A DNA stretch of 64,000 nucleotides from Nocardioides insulae DSM 17944 (GTDB lineage Bacteria; Actinomycetota; Actinomycetes; Propionibacteriales; Nocardioidaceae). A program made the translations under genes and the position numbers. The notes under the pieces were generated by a model. The model saw nothing but the letters and a program-made list of their open reading frames with translations, searched no databases and had not been told where the DNA came from. The stretch is taken from positions 124,001 to 188,000 of the forward strand of contig NZ_AUGU01000013.1 of NCBI RefSeq assembly GCF_000422825.1. The letters run 5' to 3'. Positions 7,618 through 15,880 of the stretch are shown here, in pieces (the stretch's first letter is position 1; every line of letters begins with the position of its first letter).

Positions 7618-9042
7618 TCAGCCCTTGACCATCCGCAGGGTCTGATCGTCCGTGGTCGACGGAGCGAAGTCCCGGACCGTGGCCGCCACGTCATCGTCGG
7701 CTACGAACGCAGCCCGCACCCTGACCGGCTCGCGATGTCCTTCGAGGGTCACGTAGCCGACGCCCGGCAGGCTCGCCGGGATCTGGTCGCACTCGGCCCC
7801 GTGCTGGCGAGCCGACCGGCCGAGCACCATGTCGACCTGCACGTCCTCGAGCAGGCGCAGCCCGATCCGGGTCGGGAACAGGTCGCGGTACGGCAGGACG
7901 TCCTTCCCGGGATCCTGGAGAGCTGCCACGACGAGCACCCCAGCCGCGCGGCCCTGCGAGAGCAGCAGCTGCAGTGCAGAGTCGGCCCGCTTCTTGAGGT
8001 CGCGGTCACCGACGTACGCCGTCAGGGCGGCCATCTCGTCGACCAGGACGAGCAGCAGCGGATCGGTCTCCGTGGGGACGTGGACGCGAGCGCCCTGCTG
8101 CCGGAGCCGCTCGGCCCGCTCACGCATGAACGCGACCGCGTCCTCGAGGAGCGCGACCATCGCTGCGGCATCGCCGTATGCGAACCGGTCGAAGAGCGGC
8201 GCGCTCGGGCTGAGCTCCATGCCGCCCTTCGGGTCGACCGCCCACACCCGCACAATGCCGTCGCGGATCGCCGGCCCTACAGCGCGCAGCAGCGAGCCGA
8301 GGACGGACCCCTTGCCCGAACCGGTGGCACCCGCGATCAGGAGGTGCGCCCCGAGAAGGCGAAGTAGCCACGGCCGACCGTCCTCCGTGCGACCGATCGG
8401 CAGTGCCGTCAGGTCCGGGACCGGCTCAGGATCGAGCGCCGTCACGGTCTCGGTCAGTGGATCGCGATGCGTGAACTCCAGCCAGATCCGGCCCGGACGC
8501 TCGACAACCACCCGGCAACGGATCGCCTCGAAGGTATGGGCCAACTGCGATGTCCTGGCATCGAAGTCCTCCGGAGCCTGCCCGAGGAGCAGATCGACCA
8601 GAACACGGTCGACGCAGACCTCGCTACGGACCTTCCGAATGCGCGGCAGGTACTCCTCGTCACCGAGCCGCGTCGCGAGTCCGCAGGTCACCATGGCGGG
8701 CTGCCAGCAGCGCCCGTAGATGGCCATCGCACGCCACCGCGACGTCACAACCCATCTGAACGAGTCCGGCCGGCGACGGTGCCAGAGGGCCAGAGCGCAG
8801 CCGAGCCCGACGAGAGCGGCCAGCGTACTGACCCAGCCGAACACCACGAGGCACAGGAGCAGCACGAGGATCACACCGGCTGCCGCGGCATGCTCAGTCA
8901 GCCAGCGCAGCAGTCGCCCAGTGATCCGGACGAGGTTCGTCACAATGACGGCGGTGAGCGTCGGCCGCGGCTGGATCGTCACCAGCTGCGGAGTCTTGCC
9001 GCCGCGCATCCCGGCGCCGGTCCGGAGGGTCGTCGTACGCAT
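7618..9042 (-). CDS. FtsK/SpoIIIE-type DNA translocase (AICE transfer protein)
   Basis: A 474-residue protein with a membrane hairpin (about 55-87) and a single FtsK-type motor. Walker A is GATGSGKG (238-245) and Walker B is LLLVLVDE (329-336). Proteins of this type (TraSA, TraB) form hexamers that pump double-stranded DNA to the recipient. The length suits short AICE versions. It begins the core of a leftward operon with two small upstream genes and repSA downstream. Confidence 0.88.
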   Translation of the reverse strand: MRTTTLRTGAGMRGGKTPQLVTIQPRPTLTAVIVTNLVRITGRLLRWLTEHAAAAGVILVLLLCLVVFGWVSTLAALVGLGCALALWHRRRPDSFRWVVTSRWRAMAIYGRCWQPAMVTCGLATRLGDEEYLPRIRKVRSEVCVDRVLVDLLLGQAPEDFDARTSQLAHTFEAIRCRVVVERPGRIWLEFTHRDPLTETVTALDPEPVPDLTALPIGRTEDGRPWLLRLLGAHLLIAGATGSGKGSVLGSLLRAVGPAIRDGIVRVWAVDPKGGMELSPSAPLFDRFAYGDAAAMVALLEDAVAFMRERAERLRQQGARVHVPTETDPLLLVLVDEMAALTAYVGDRDLKKRADSALQLLLSQGRAAGVLVVAALQDPGKDVLPYRDLFPTRIGLRLLEDVQVDMVLGRSARQHGAECDQIPASLPGVGYVTLEGHREPVRVRAAFVADDDVAATVRDFAPSTTDDQTLRMVKG

Positions 9043-9051
9043 GACCGCACC

Positions 9052-9249
9052 TCACAGACTCAGCAGCGACGAAGACACCCAGTCGCCGGCGTCGGAGAGC
9101 GCGGTCATGACCGGCGGCCCGGCGGGTCCGGCGGCCATGACTACGCCGAAGGCGACGCAGACCAGGCCAGGCACGGGACGCACCCATTTGGCCTTGACGA
9201 AGAGCGCGATGAGGAGCCCCAGAACGACCCCGAGAGCGAGGATCGACAT
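9052..9249 (-). CDS. small two-helix membrane protein of the transfer module
   Basis: A 65-residue protein starting MSILALGVVL with two hydrophobic segments (about 2-17 and 27-42). It lies directly upstream of the FtsK-like gene. Its ATG overlaps the stop of the preceding gene (TGATG), showing translational coupling. Small membrane proteins at this place in AICEs are presumed to help transfer or spread; no specific function can be read from the sequence. Confidence 0.65.
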   Translation of the reverse strand: MSILALGVVLGLLIALFVKAKWVRPVPGLVCVAFGVVMAAGPAGPPVMTALSDAGDWVSSSLLSL

Positions 9250-9641
9250 CACGCGGCCTTCTCGCCTGCGGGCTTCTGAGCCTCCCTGGGGGCCGTGAGC
9301 AGGCCCTCGGCCGACCAGTACTCGGCGAAGCCACCCGCCCTGTTGATCCGGACCTCGACCTGCAGCCCTTCGAAGCCGACCGGTCCGAGCGGACGCAGCT
9401 TCGGCTCCTCCTGCGCCTCGACCTGGACCTTCGCCGTGACCGTCGAACGCCGGCCGAACGAGGTCTGCACATAGAGCACCTCGACCTGCCAGAGCGGCAT
9501 GCCGGTGTCCTCGTTGCGCGCCTGCTTGTCCTTGGACGGCCGGCGCTTGCCCTCCGGCGACTCTTCCCACTCCATCACCGCGTCGACGATCCCTGTCGCC
9601 GTGAACGGCTGACGCACGCTGTCGACCATGTAGCTCGGCAT
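9249..9641 (-). CDS. conserved hypothetical protein of the AICE transfer module
   Basis: A 130-residue soluble protein starting MPSYMVDSVRQPFTATG. It has no membrane segment and is rich in beta-strand-like stretches (WQVEVLYVQTSF, LQVEVRINRA). The ATG at 9641 is chosen because GGGA lies upstream and the coding signal begins there. It is the first gene of the leftward transfer/replication operon. Similar proteins precede the FtsK-like gene in many actinobacterial elements; the function is unknown. Confidence 0.65.
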   Translation of the reverse strand: MPSYMVDSVRQPFTATGIVDAVMEWEESPEGKRRPSKDKQARNEDTGMPLWQVEVLYVQTSFGRRSTVTAKVQVEAQEEPKLRPLGPVGFEGLQVEVRINRAGGFAEYWSAEGLLTAPREAQKPAGEKAA

Positions 9642-9713
9642 CGGAAGTTCCCTTCTCTCCCTGCCGCCGCTTTGACGGCATGACTCCATGAGACGTGCGG
9701 ATCGGAGGGGGTG

Positions 9714-9732
9714 CCCGGACAAACTGTCCGGG
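9714..9732. promoter_or_regulatory. inverted repeat, candidate operator of the transfer operon
   Basis: CCCGGACAAACTGTCCGGG is a perfect palindrome with eight-base arms and a three-base centre. It lies in the divergent space between the leftward transfer/replication operon (start 9641) and the rightward DUF2188 gene (start 9861), the expected place for a repressor of element transfer. Confidence 0.55.
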
Positions 9733-9860
9733 TAGCTGCGCAGCAGGAGATAGTCGTGCCAGGTCCGCCTTTCGGAGCCACATCGTCCGTTCCGCCACGA
9801 AGCGGCGCCGCTCGGTCTATCTTTCGACTTGGAGGAACCGCACGCTTCGGGAGGAATCTG

Positions 9861-10106
9861 ATGGGCAACGACAACAGGCGGCACGTGGTCAAGAACGACC
9901 AGGGCGGATGGGACGTGCGCGGAGAAGGTGCCAAGCGCGCAAGTGCTCACGCCGACACTCAGGCAGATGCCATTGCGAGAGCTAGGGAGATCGTTGGCAA
10001 CGCCGGAGGCGGTGAGGTCGTTATCCACGGTCGGGACGGGCAAATCCGGGACTCAGACACCGTGAGGCCTGGTGATGATCCATTCCCTCCGCGCGACACG
10101 AAGTAG
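9861..10106 (+). CDS. DUF2188 domain protein
   Basis: An 81-residue protein. The pattern HVVKNDQGGWDVRGEGAKRA, then DAIARAREI and EVVIHGRDGQIRD, is the DUF2188 signature: a short beta-beta-alpha-beta-beta domain of unknown function, common on plasmids and mobile elements. GGGAGGA sits six bases before the ATG. It is the first rightward gene of the element and is divergent from the transfer operon. Confidence 0.8.
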   Translation: MGNDNRRHVVKNDQGGWDVRGEGAKRASAHADTQADAIARAREIVGNAGGGEVVIHGRDGQIRDSDTVRPGDDPFPPRDTK

Positions 10107-10174
10107 CTGCACCGCCTCGCCATGTCAATGTCGCTGCCGGGCTCTGACCCGATCGCACCTGCCGAGTAGCTGCC

Positions 10175-11062
10175 ATGTGGCTCGTATTCGTTGATGACAC
10201 GAAGCAGAAGGGGCTGCGCTCCGGCATGGGTAGCCTGATTTCGCTGGGCGCTGTCGCCTTCCCTGAAGCCAAGATCACCGCGTACGCCGAGCGATCTGCT
10301 GAAATCTACCGAGAGCACAACGCGCCTACAGACGCGGAATTGAAGTGGAGCCCGCGCAAAGGAAGCTGGTTCAAATCTGAGCCTGGATCGGCATGTCTCA
10401 CAGACATGCGCCGAGAACTACTCGCGGCCGCCAAGGACTGCGACTGCCGCGCGGTAGTAGTCACGTTCGATCTCGGACGCACAAGCATCCAGGACGCTCG
10501 CGCTGAACAGTACGTGCTCAAGTACCTCTTTGAGCGGATCGTCATGATGCTCGGCGACGATCGTGGGGTCGTCATCTGCGACAAGCCCGGTGGCGATCAC
10601 AAGGCTGAGGACAATTGGATCGCTGGCACCCTCGATCTCACTAACTTCGGCACCAACTACGTGAAGGCCGGCGCTGTCATCCTGCCGATCCTCACCGCGC
10701 CCTCCCATCACCATCCCCATTTGCAACTGGCGGATCTGGTGGCCGGGTCTCTGACTGCTGCCGTCGCGGGAGTGCGCTTCGGCGTCGAATTGGTTCCTCA
10801 TGTAAAGCCGCTCCTGCATACGAGCAATACCGGGGCCATCGCTGGAACCGGCCTGAAGCTGTTCCCAGACGAAATCGTGAACGTCTACCACTGGGTTCTC
10901 GGTACGGACAGGTACATGCGGGGCCACTCCGGATACTCGTTGCCGTGCGCCTCCAAGCCGTACGAGAAGGACGACGGAATGTCTGTCGTTAGCAAGCTGC
11001 GGAGTCGCATGGCTGGGAAACACTACGGCGCTGGCCACCCAGCCTCAGATCAGGAGCCATGA
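10175..11062 (+). CDS. DUF3800 domain protein
   Basis: A 295-residue protein starting MWLVFVDDTKQ. An acidic pair at the end of the first beta-strand, a second acidic cluster near VVICDKPGGDHKAE and a later HLQLADLVAG motif are the hallmarks of DUF3800, a predicted RNase H-like family. Members are frequent in prophages, islands and defence neighbourhoods, but their biochemistry is poorly known. It follows DUF2188 by 68 bp and may share its promoter. Codon use is less GC-biased than that of core genes, in line with acquisition. Confidence 0.75.
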   Translation: MWLVFVDDTKQKGLRSGMGSLISLGAVAFPEAKITAYAERSAEIYREHNAPTDAELKWSPRKGSWFKSEPGSACLTDMRRELLAAAKDCDCRAVVVTFDLGRTSIQDARAEQYVLKYLFERIVMMLGDDRGVVICDKPGGDHKAEDNWIAGTLDLTNFGTNYVKAGAVILPILTAPSHHHPHLQLADLVAGSLTAAVAGVRFGVELVPHVKPLLHTSNTGAIAGTGLKLFPDEIVNVYHWVLGTDRYMRGHSGYSLPCASKPYEKDDGMSVVSKLRSRMAGKHYGAGHPASDQEP

Positions 11063-11164
11063 GGAATCTGCCTGCGACGGCCGACACTTTTGACCAGTGC
11101 CGCGGACGCGGGATCCCAGCGAAACTAGCGCCCATGCTGAACTCGGGTTCTGCTCGAGCGCTTT

Positions 11165-11719
11165 TCAGGAGGACGCGCTCCCGGTATTCGACTCAATCCG
11201 CTCAATGATTTGCTGCCAGGGCAGCCGACGAGCAGGAGGAGCCTGGCGGGGCTCGTACAGCGGCCAGACGTCCTCGCCGTACACGAGGTCCGCGCCACTC
11301 GAGCGCAGCGCGTCAAGGTGGCCGTTCCACGCAGGCTGTCGGGCATGGGCGGCGTTCACTCGAGGAAACACGATCGTCGGCTTGACGGCGAGGTTCTCGC
11401 ACAGCAGCGTCAGCGCTTGGTTGTCCGCTAGGCCAAGCGCGAGCTTGGCCGTGCTATTGGCAGTCATGGGAGCGGCCACGAGTACGTCGGGCGGCGGATG
11501 CGGACTCTGCTCGCGAGGCAGCCGGGGCGCCGAGCGCACAGGCAGGCCGGAGACCTTCTCGATAGCGGCGTCGTGGCCCAGGTCCTCGAGCCAACTCGCA
11601 GCCGTCGGGGTGACGACGACGGGAACCGTGTGTCCGTGATCGACGAGGGGCCGGATCAGCCCGTCGAGGAGTTCCTCGAGCCCACCGGCTGCGCAGCCGA
11701 CGACCGCAACGACAGCCAT
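11165..11719 (-). CDS. flavoprotein (PF02441-like), partner of the XRE regulator
   Basis: A 184-residue Rossmann-like protein. The N-terminus VVAVVGCAAGGLEELLDGL and the internal APMTANSTAKLALGLADN resemble the flavoprotein family that includes phosphopantothenoylcysteine decarboxylase and EpiD. The family's usual active-site His-binding phrase is not evident. The gene overlaps the stop of the XRE gene at 11719, so the two are translationally coupled. XRE/flavoprotein pairs recur in actinobacterial mobile elements; a role in sensing redox or flavin state is inference. Confidence 0.68.
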   Translation of the reverse strand: MAVVAVVGCAAGGLEELLDGLIRPLVDHGHTVPVVVTPTAASWLEDLGHDAAIEKVSGLPVRSAPRLPREQSPHPPPDVLVAAPMTANSTAKLALGLADNQALTLLCENLAVKPTIVFPRVNAAHARQPAWNGHLDALRSSGADLVYGEDVWPLYEPRQAPPARRLPWQQIIERIESNTGSASS

Positions 11720-12972
11720 CAGACGGCCCGGCAGCGCTCGGCAAGAGCCATGAGCGGTGACGACGGGGCCTGACCGGTGACGGGTGAACGGCGCTGCATG
11801 GCCTTGACCATCTCACGAACGACCGCGCTGTGCCGGACGAGCTGCGGCGCCCGCGTTTCGGCATCAAGCAACAGCTCCAAGGCACCGTCGTCCTCGGCCA
11901 CGAGGCTCAGCGCGTGCGCGGAGTCGATGCCATGCGAGACGGCGCGCTCGACAGGCATTGCGAGGACGTCGACCTGCGGTGCCCGCTCGACGACGTACAC
12001 GACGTCGCCCAGATCGAGCGCTGCCGAGAGTTGGTGCAGCTCGACATTGGTCGGACCGAAGGCCGTCTGCCAGTAATTGCCGTCCTCGCCGAGCTGCGCA
12101 GCCAGAGCCTCAGCGCGACGCAGGTTCTCCGTTGCCGTGAACCGGTCGTCATGCCTCGCCGCAGCCACGCCGGTCCGCAGGTGCAACATGCCCAAGAGGC
12201 TGACTGCGTTCGGGTCGTCCTCGCGCATCTGTCGACGCAGGTACTCGGCGGCCGTACTTCCGAGGTCCAGAGCGTCGTCGTACCGGCCGGCGGCCAGCAG
12301 GGCGTGCGTGCCGGCGCGGGCAGCCGAGGCCAGGACGAGCGGGTCGTCAGCCTGGTCGGCGGCGTACGTAGCGCGCTCGGCTGCGAGCCAGGCGAGGTCG
12401 CCCTCGCCGACCTTGCTCAGTGTGCTCGCCGCGAGATGGTGGACGCGCGCAGAGATAGCCCAGCGCTGGGGTACGTCGTCGCGTTCCTCCAGCGCCTGCG
12501 CCGTCTGGATGAGGCCGGGCAGTGCCTGCACGACGGAGCCGATGAGGCCCTTCTGGTAGTCGCTCCAAACCTTCTCGGTGAGCGCTGCGGTGTGACCTGG
12601 AGCGGGCGGTAGGCCGTCACGCTGGCCGTAGAGCATGCGAGAGAGCCGACGCGGGGACATGAGCGCGTCGCGGATTGCAGGTATGTCTTCGCCAGCCGGA
12701 TCATGAGGATCCTCGACGAGCACCGGCTGGCCGAGTAGGTCACCGAGCGTTACCCGCAGATGCCGTGCCATCTCGACTGCCAGCTCGATCTTCTGCAGCT
12801 GCCGCTCACCGCGTTCGATCTTGCTCAGCCAGTCCTCGGAGCGCCCCATCAGCGCCGCGAGGGTTCCTTGGGTCAGGCCGCGGCGGCGTCGGTAGAAGGC
12901 GACGCGCTCTCCGACGCTCAGCTGGTCACCAGCTCCGCGCATGGGCCCCACCCTACGGCGCGCCTGTGACAT
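11719..12972 (-). CDS. XRE-family regulator with TPR-like C-terminal domain
   Basis: A 417-residue protein. The N-terminal helix-turn-helix of the Cro/XRE type covers about residues 20-80 (ERVAFYRRRRGLTQGTLAAL, then SEDWLSKIERGER). It is followed by some 300 residues of alpha-helical repeats rich in Ala and Leu, typical of actinobacterial regulators with TPR-like sensor domains. Two starts are possible: ATG at 12972, directly after the upstream stop, or ATG at 12939 with a better GGGTGGGG site. It is a candidate controller of the element. The upstream GIY-YIG gene abuts it. Confidence 0.8.
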   Translation of the reverse strand: MSQARRRVGPMRGAGDQLSVGERVAFYRRRRGLTQGTLAALMGRSEDWLSKIERGERQLQKIELAVEMARHLRVTLGDLLGQPVLVEDPHDPAGEDIPAIRDALMSPRRLSRMLYGQRDGLPPAPGHTAALTEKVWSDYQKGLIGSVVQALPGLIQTAQALEERDDVPQRWAISARVHHLAASTLSKVGEGDLAWLAAERATYAADQADDPLVLASAARAGTHALLAAGRYDDALDLGSTAAEYLRRQMREDDPNAVSLLGMLHLRTGVAAARHDDRFTATENLRRAEALAAQLGEDGNYWQTAFGPTNVELHQLSAALDLGDVVYVVERAPQVDVLAMPVERAVSHGIDSAHALSLVAEDDGALELLLDAETRAPQLVRHSAVVREMVKAMQRRSPVTGQAPSSPLMALAERCRAV

Positions 12973-13869
12973 TCAGCCGACCCCGCGGCTTTCCCACGCG
13001 CCGAAAGTTGTTCCGTCATCTCCGACCCACGAGATCCGCCCATTGCACGAGCGGCCCTGTGCGATCGCACCGGCGGTCGACGGGGAGCCGAAAACGACGT
13101 CCTTGGCCAACCGGCCCACGCCATTCTCGATGACGATCGATCCCTCAGCGACCAGTTTCATGTGCTGTGCCCGGTAGGAGTCGTACGCCTTGACGGTGCT
13201 CTCCGCCTTGCCGACCCCGTGCCAGTCGCCCACCACGGTGGACCCAGCGAGCATCGTGAACTCGCCGTCGATCTGCTGGGCCGTCGCGTCCACCCCCAGC
13301 TTCCGGTTCCGGAGGTGGAACACCGGCGAAACCAGCTCCTCTTGGTGGGCGGCAGGGAGCGAGACGGTCTCCCGGCCCCGGATCGCGTCGATGCCGAGGA
13401 CCGGCAGGATGATTTGAAGTTGGTCGATGAAGTAGTCCATGTCCGAGGCGTGTGCCTCGGGGAGCGACTGCGCGGGCGGGGCCGTTCCGTTCTCCAGGAC
13501 GACGCGACCTGCCTGAGTGGCGAGCATGATGAGCCGGGACTCCAGATACCGCCCGTGAGCCTTGGTGAGATTGGCGTCCTTGGAGGTGACAACCACGACC
13601 CTCCTCCAGAACTCCTTGTTGGCGTCGTGGTGACGCAGCCGGGCCCAGAAGTCATCGGTCTCGCCGATGTAGCACCTAGTCCCGCCCTCTTCGGCGGGGC
13701 CGAGGAGCAGGTACACGCAGGTGCCCGCCAACTCGGCACGCGTCGCCAGTGCGCTCATCTCGGCGCGGGGAGCGCTGATGACCTGGCCGGTCCAGTTCAG
13801 GATCTCGGCCGTGGTCAGGCCGCCGGGGGTGCCGTCGACGAGGAACAGTTCGATATGTTTGCCGGCCAC
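12973..13869 (-). CDS. GIY-YIG nuclease-like protein with DUF4357 domain
   Basis: A 298-residue protein. The GIY-YIG fold is seen as CVYLLLG (51-57) and RCYIGETDD (65-73), followed by Arg78 and a Glu in the helix RYLESRLI (near 107-114). The C-terminal part (about 225-290, with YRAQHMKLVAEGSIV) matches DUF4357. This combination is common beside restriction-modification genes. It is divergent from the hsd locus with an 80-bp shared promoter region. Nuclease activity is inferred from the fold; a defence role is suggested by context. Confidence 0.82.
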   Translation of the reverse strand: MAGKHIELFLVDGTPGGLTTAEILNWTGQVISAPRAEMSALATRAELAGTCVYLLLGPAEEGGTRCYIGETDDFWARLRHHDANKEFWRRVVVVTSKDANLTKAHGRYLESRLIMLATQAGRVVLENGTAPPAQSLPEAHASDMDYFIDQLQIILPVLGIDAIRGRETVSLPAAHQEELVSPVFHLRNRKLGVDATAQQIDGEFTMLAGSTVVGDWHGVGKAESTVKAYDSYRAQHMKLVAEGSIVIENGVGRLAKDVVFGSPSTAGAIAQGRSCNGRISWVGDDGTTFGAWESRGVG

Positions 13870-13949
13870 CCATCGATCATGGCAGCAGCCACCTGCGCGA
13901 GCCGAGCGTTCTGCCCGAGACCGTCGGTGGCACCTGACAGACTGCGCCT

Positions 13950-15281
13950 GTGAGCATGGCGAGCAAAGAGACTGAGCGGGCAGAGCTGCACAAGACCATC
14001 TGGCGGATCGCCAATGATCTGCGCGGCAGTGTGGACGGGTGGGACTTCAAGTCCTACGTCCTCGGGATGCTGTTCTACCGGTTCATCTCCGAGAGTCTGG
14101 CTGCGTACCTCAACGAGTACGAGTGGGAGGCCGGCAACACGGACTTCGAGTACGCTGGTCTCGGTCGCGCCGAGGCCGAGCAGGCTCGTGCCGAGGTGGT
14201 CAACGAGAAGGGGTACTTCATCCTCCCTGAGGATCTCTTCACCAACGTGCGTGCCAAGGGACGCCATGACGAGAACCTCAACGAGACGCTCTCGCGTGTC
14301 TTCACGAACATCGAGGCCTCTGCGATCGGGACCTCCAGCGAGGACGACTTCAAGGGCCTTTTCGACGACCTCGACGTCAACAGCTCCAAGCTCGGATCAA
14401 CGGTCAAGAAGCGCAATGAGAAGCTGGTCAAGCTGCTCGACGCCGTAGGAGAGCTCAACCTCGGCCACGCCCGCAACACCATCGACGCCTTCGGCGACGC
14501 TTACGAATACCTGATGGGCATGTACGCCGCGAACGCCGGCAAGTCCGGTGGCGAGTACTACACGCCGCAGGAAGTCTCCGAACTCCTGGCCCGGATCACC
14601 GTGGTCGACAAGACCGAGGTTAACAAGGTCTACGACCCCGCCTGCGGCTCTGGCTCACTGCTGCTCAAATTCGACAAGGTGCTCGGCCACGACAAGGTCC
14701 GCAAGGGTTACTTCGGTCAGGAGATCAACCTGACCACCTACAACCTGTGCAGGATCAACATGTTCCTGCACGACATCGGCCACGAGAAGTTCGACATCGC
14801 CCACGGCGACACCCTCACCGAACCGATGCACTGGGACGACGAACCGTTCGAGGCGATCGTCTCCAACCCGCCTTACTCCATCAAGTGGGAGGGCGACGCG
14901 AACCCGCTGGAGCACGCTCTGATTACTGTTCCCCATCTGAGCAACCAGAGATTTACGTCCTTGTCTCTCAAACCGGAGTATGAAGAACGACTCGACATGC
15001 GGTTCGTGTTCTACTACTGCTTTGTGCTCGATGCGTGGTGCCGTAACAACACAACAATTTCGAGCTTTGCCTCCGTCGACATGGCCGGGTTCAAGCGATT
15101 TCGCTTTCCACTGCCCCCGATGGAGGTGCAGGCCGAGATCGTTTCGATCCTTGACAAGTTCAAGGCGCTGGAAGCGACGCTGGAAGCGGAACTTGCGGCG
15201 CGGCGTGGTCAATACGCTTACTACCGCGACTCCCTGCTCTCATTTGATGATAGAGAGAGAGAGTCCGGTGGGCCGTTGTGA
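13950..15281 (+). CDS. hsdM: chimeric HsdM N-terminal part fused to HsdS tail (type I RM, probably inactive)
   Basis: A 443-residue product. Residues 1-320 are HsdM: the helical N-domain ([19 protein letters not shown]), SAM motif DPACGSG (229-235) and catalytic motif NPPYS (306-310). HsdM proteins of this type are about 500-540 residues, but here the match stops soon after NPPY. Residues from about 321 are HsdS: the end of a target recognition domain, then [13 protein letters not shown] and the long spacer helix ending [13 protein letters not shown]. About 200 residues of HsdM and most of the first HsdS recognition domain are therefore missing, joined in frame near position 14910. GTG at 13950 or ATG at 13956 may be used. 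Methylation is unlikely. Confidence 0.85.
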   Translation: MSMASKETERAELHKTIWRIANDLRGSVDGWDFKSYVLGMLFYRFISESLAAYLNEYEWEAGNTDFEYAGLGRAEAEQARAEVVNEKGYFILPEDLFTNVRAKGRHDENLNETLSRVFTNIEASAIGTSSEDDFKGLFDDLDVNSSKLGSTVKKRNEKLVKLLDAVGELNLGHARNTIDAFGDAYEYLMGMYAANAGKSGGEYYTPQEVSELLARITVVDKTEVNKVYDPACGSGSLLLKFDKVLGHDKVRKGYFGQEINLTTYNLCRINMFLHDIGHEKFDIAHGDTLTEPMHWDDEPFEAIVSNPPYSIKWEGDANPLEHALITVPHLSNQRFTSLSLKPEYEERLDMRFVFYYCFVLDAWCRNNTTISSFASVDMAGFKRFRFPLPPMEVQAEIVSILDKFKALEATLEAELAARRGQYAYYRDSLLSFDDRERESGGPL

Positions 15282-15880
15282 AAGACGTCGGCACTCTGTA
15301 CAACGGTCTGACCGGGAAGTCGAAGGCCGACTTCCAAAATGGAAACGCGCGATTCGTCACCTACGTGAACGTGTTCAACAACCTGGAGGCTGAACTGACG
15401 CCGGAGACCCGGGTGCGAGTGGGATCAGCGGAACGACAGAACCGCGTACGCTTCGGAGACGTGCTCTTCACAGCTTCGTCGGAGAGCACTGACGAGGTCG
15501 GAATGGCATCGGGAGTGACGAGCGAGCCTCCAGAACCGCTGTACCTGAACAGCTTTTGTTTCGGCTTCCGTCCGCACGATCCCGAGGAGTTGACTCCAGG
15601 CTTCGCCAAGCATCTTTTCCGATCCGCCGGGATCCGCCGCCAGATCATGAAGTCTGCCAACGGGGTGACCCGGATCAACATTTCCAAGGAGCGCTTCCGC
15701 AAAATCACGATCCCGGTCCCCGACCTCGACGAGCAACTCAGGCTGGCGGAATTGCTCGACAGGTTCGAGTCACTGACCAACGACCTCTCGTCGGGTCTGC
15801 CGGCTGAAATCGCCGCTCGCCGGAAGCAGTACGAGCACTACCGCGACCAGCTCCTGACGTTCGAGGAGAAGACGGTATGA
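15278..15880 (+). CDS. hsdS: HsdS second half (one target recognition domain)
   Basis: A 200-residue piece of a type I specificity subunit. It has one recognition domain (about 1-150, starting with a [16 protein letters not shown] motif) and a conserved helix ([20 protein letters not shown], then [13 protein letters not shown]). A complete HsdS has two such units. The first unit's tail is in the preceding chimeric gene, whose stop overlaps this GTG start (GTGA). This arrangement might let two half-subunits pair. Base composition is lower in GC than in hsdR, as usual for recognition domains. Confidence 0.82.
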   Translation: MKDVGTLYNGLTGKSKADFQNGNARFVTYVNVFNNLEAELTPETRVRVGSAERQNRVRFGDVLFTASSESTDEVGMASGVTSEPPEPLYLNSFCFGFRPHDPEELTPGFAKHLFRSAGIRRQIMKSANGVTRINISKERFRKITIPVPDLDEQLRLAELLDRFESLTNDLSSGLPAEIAARRKQYEHYRDQLLTFEEKTV

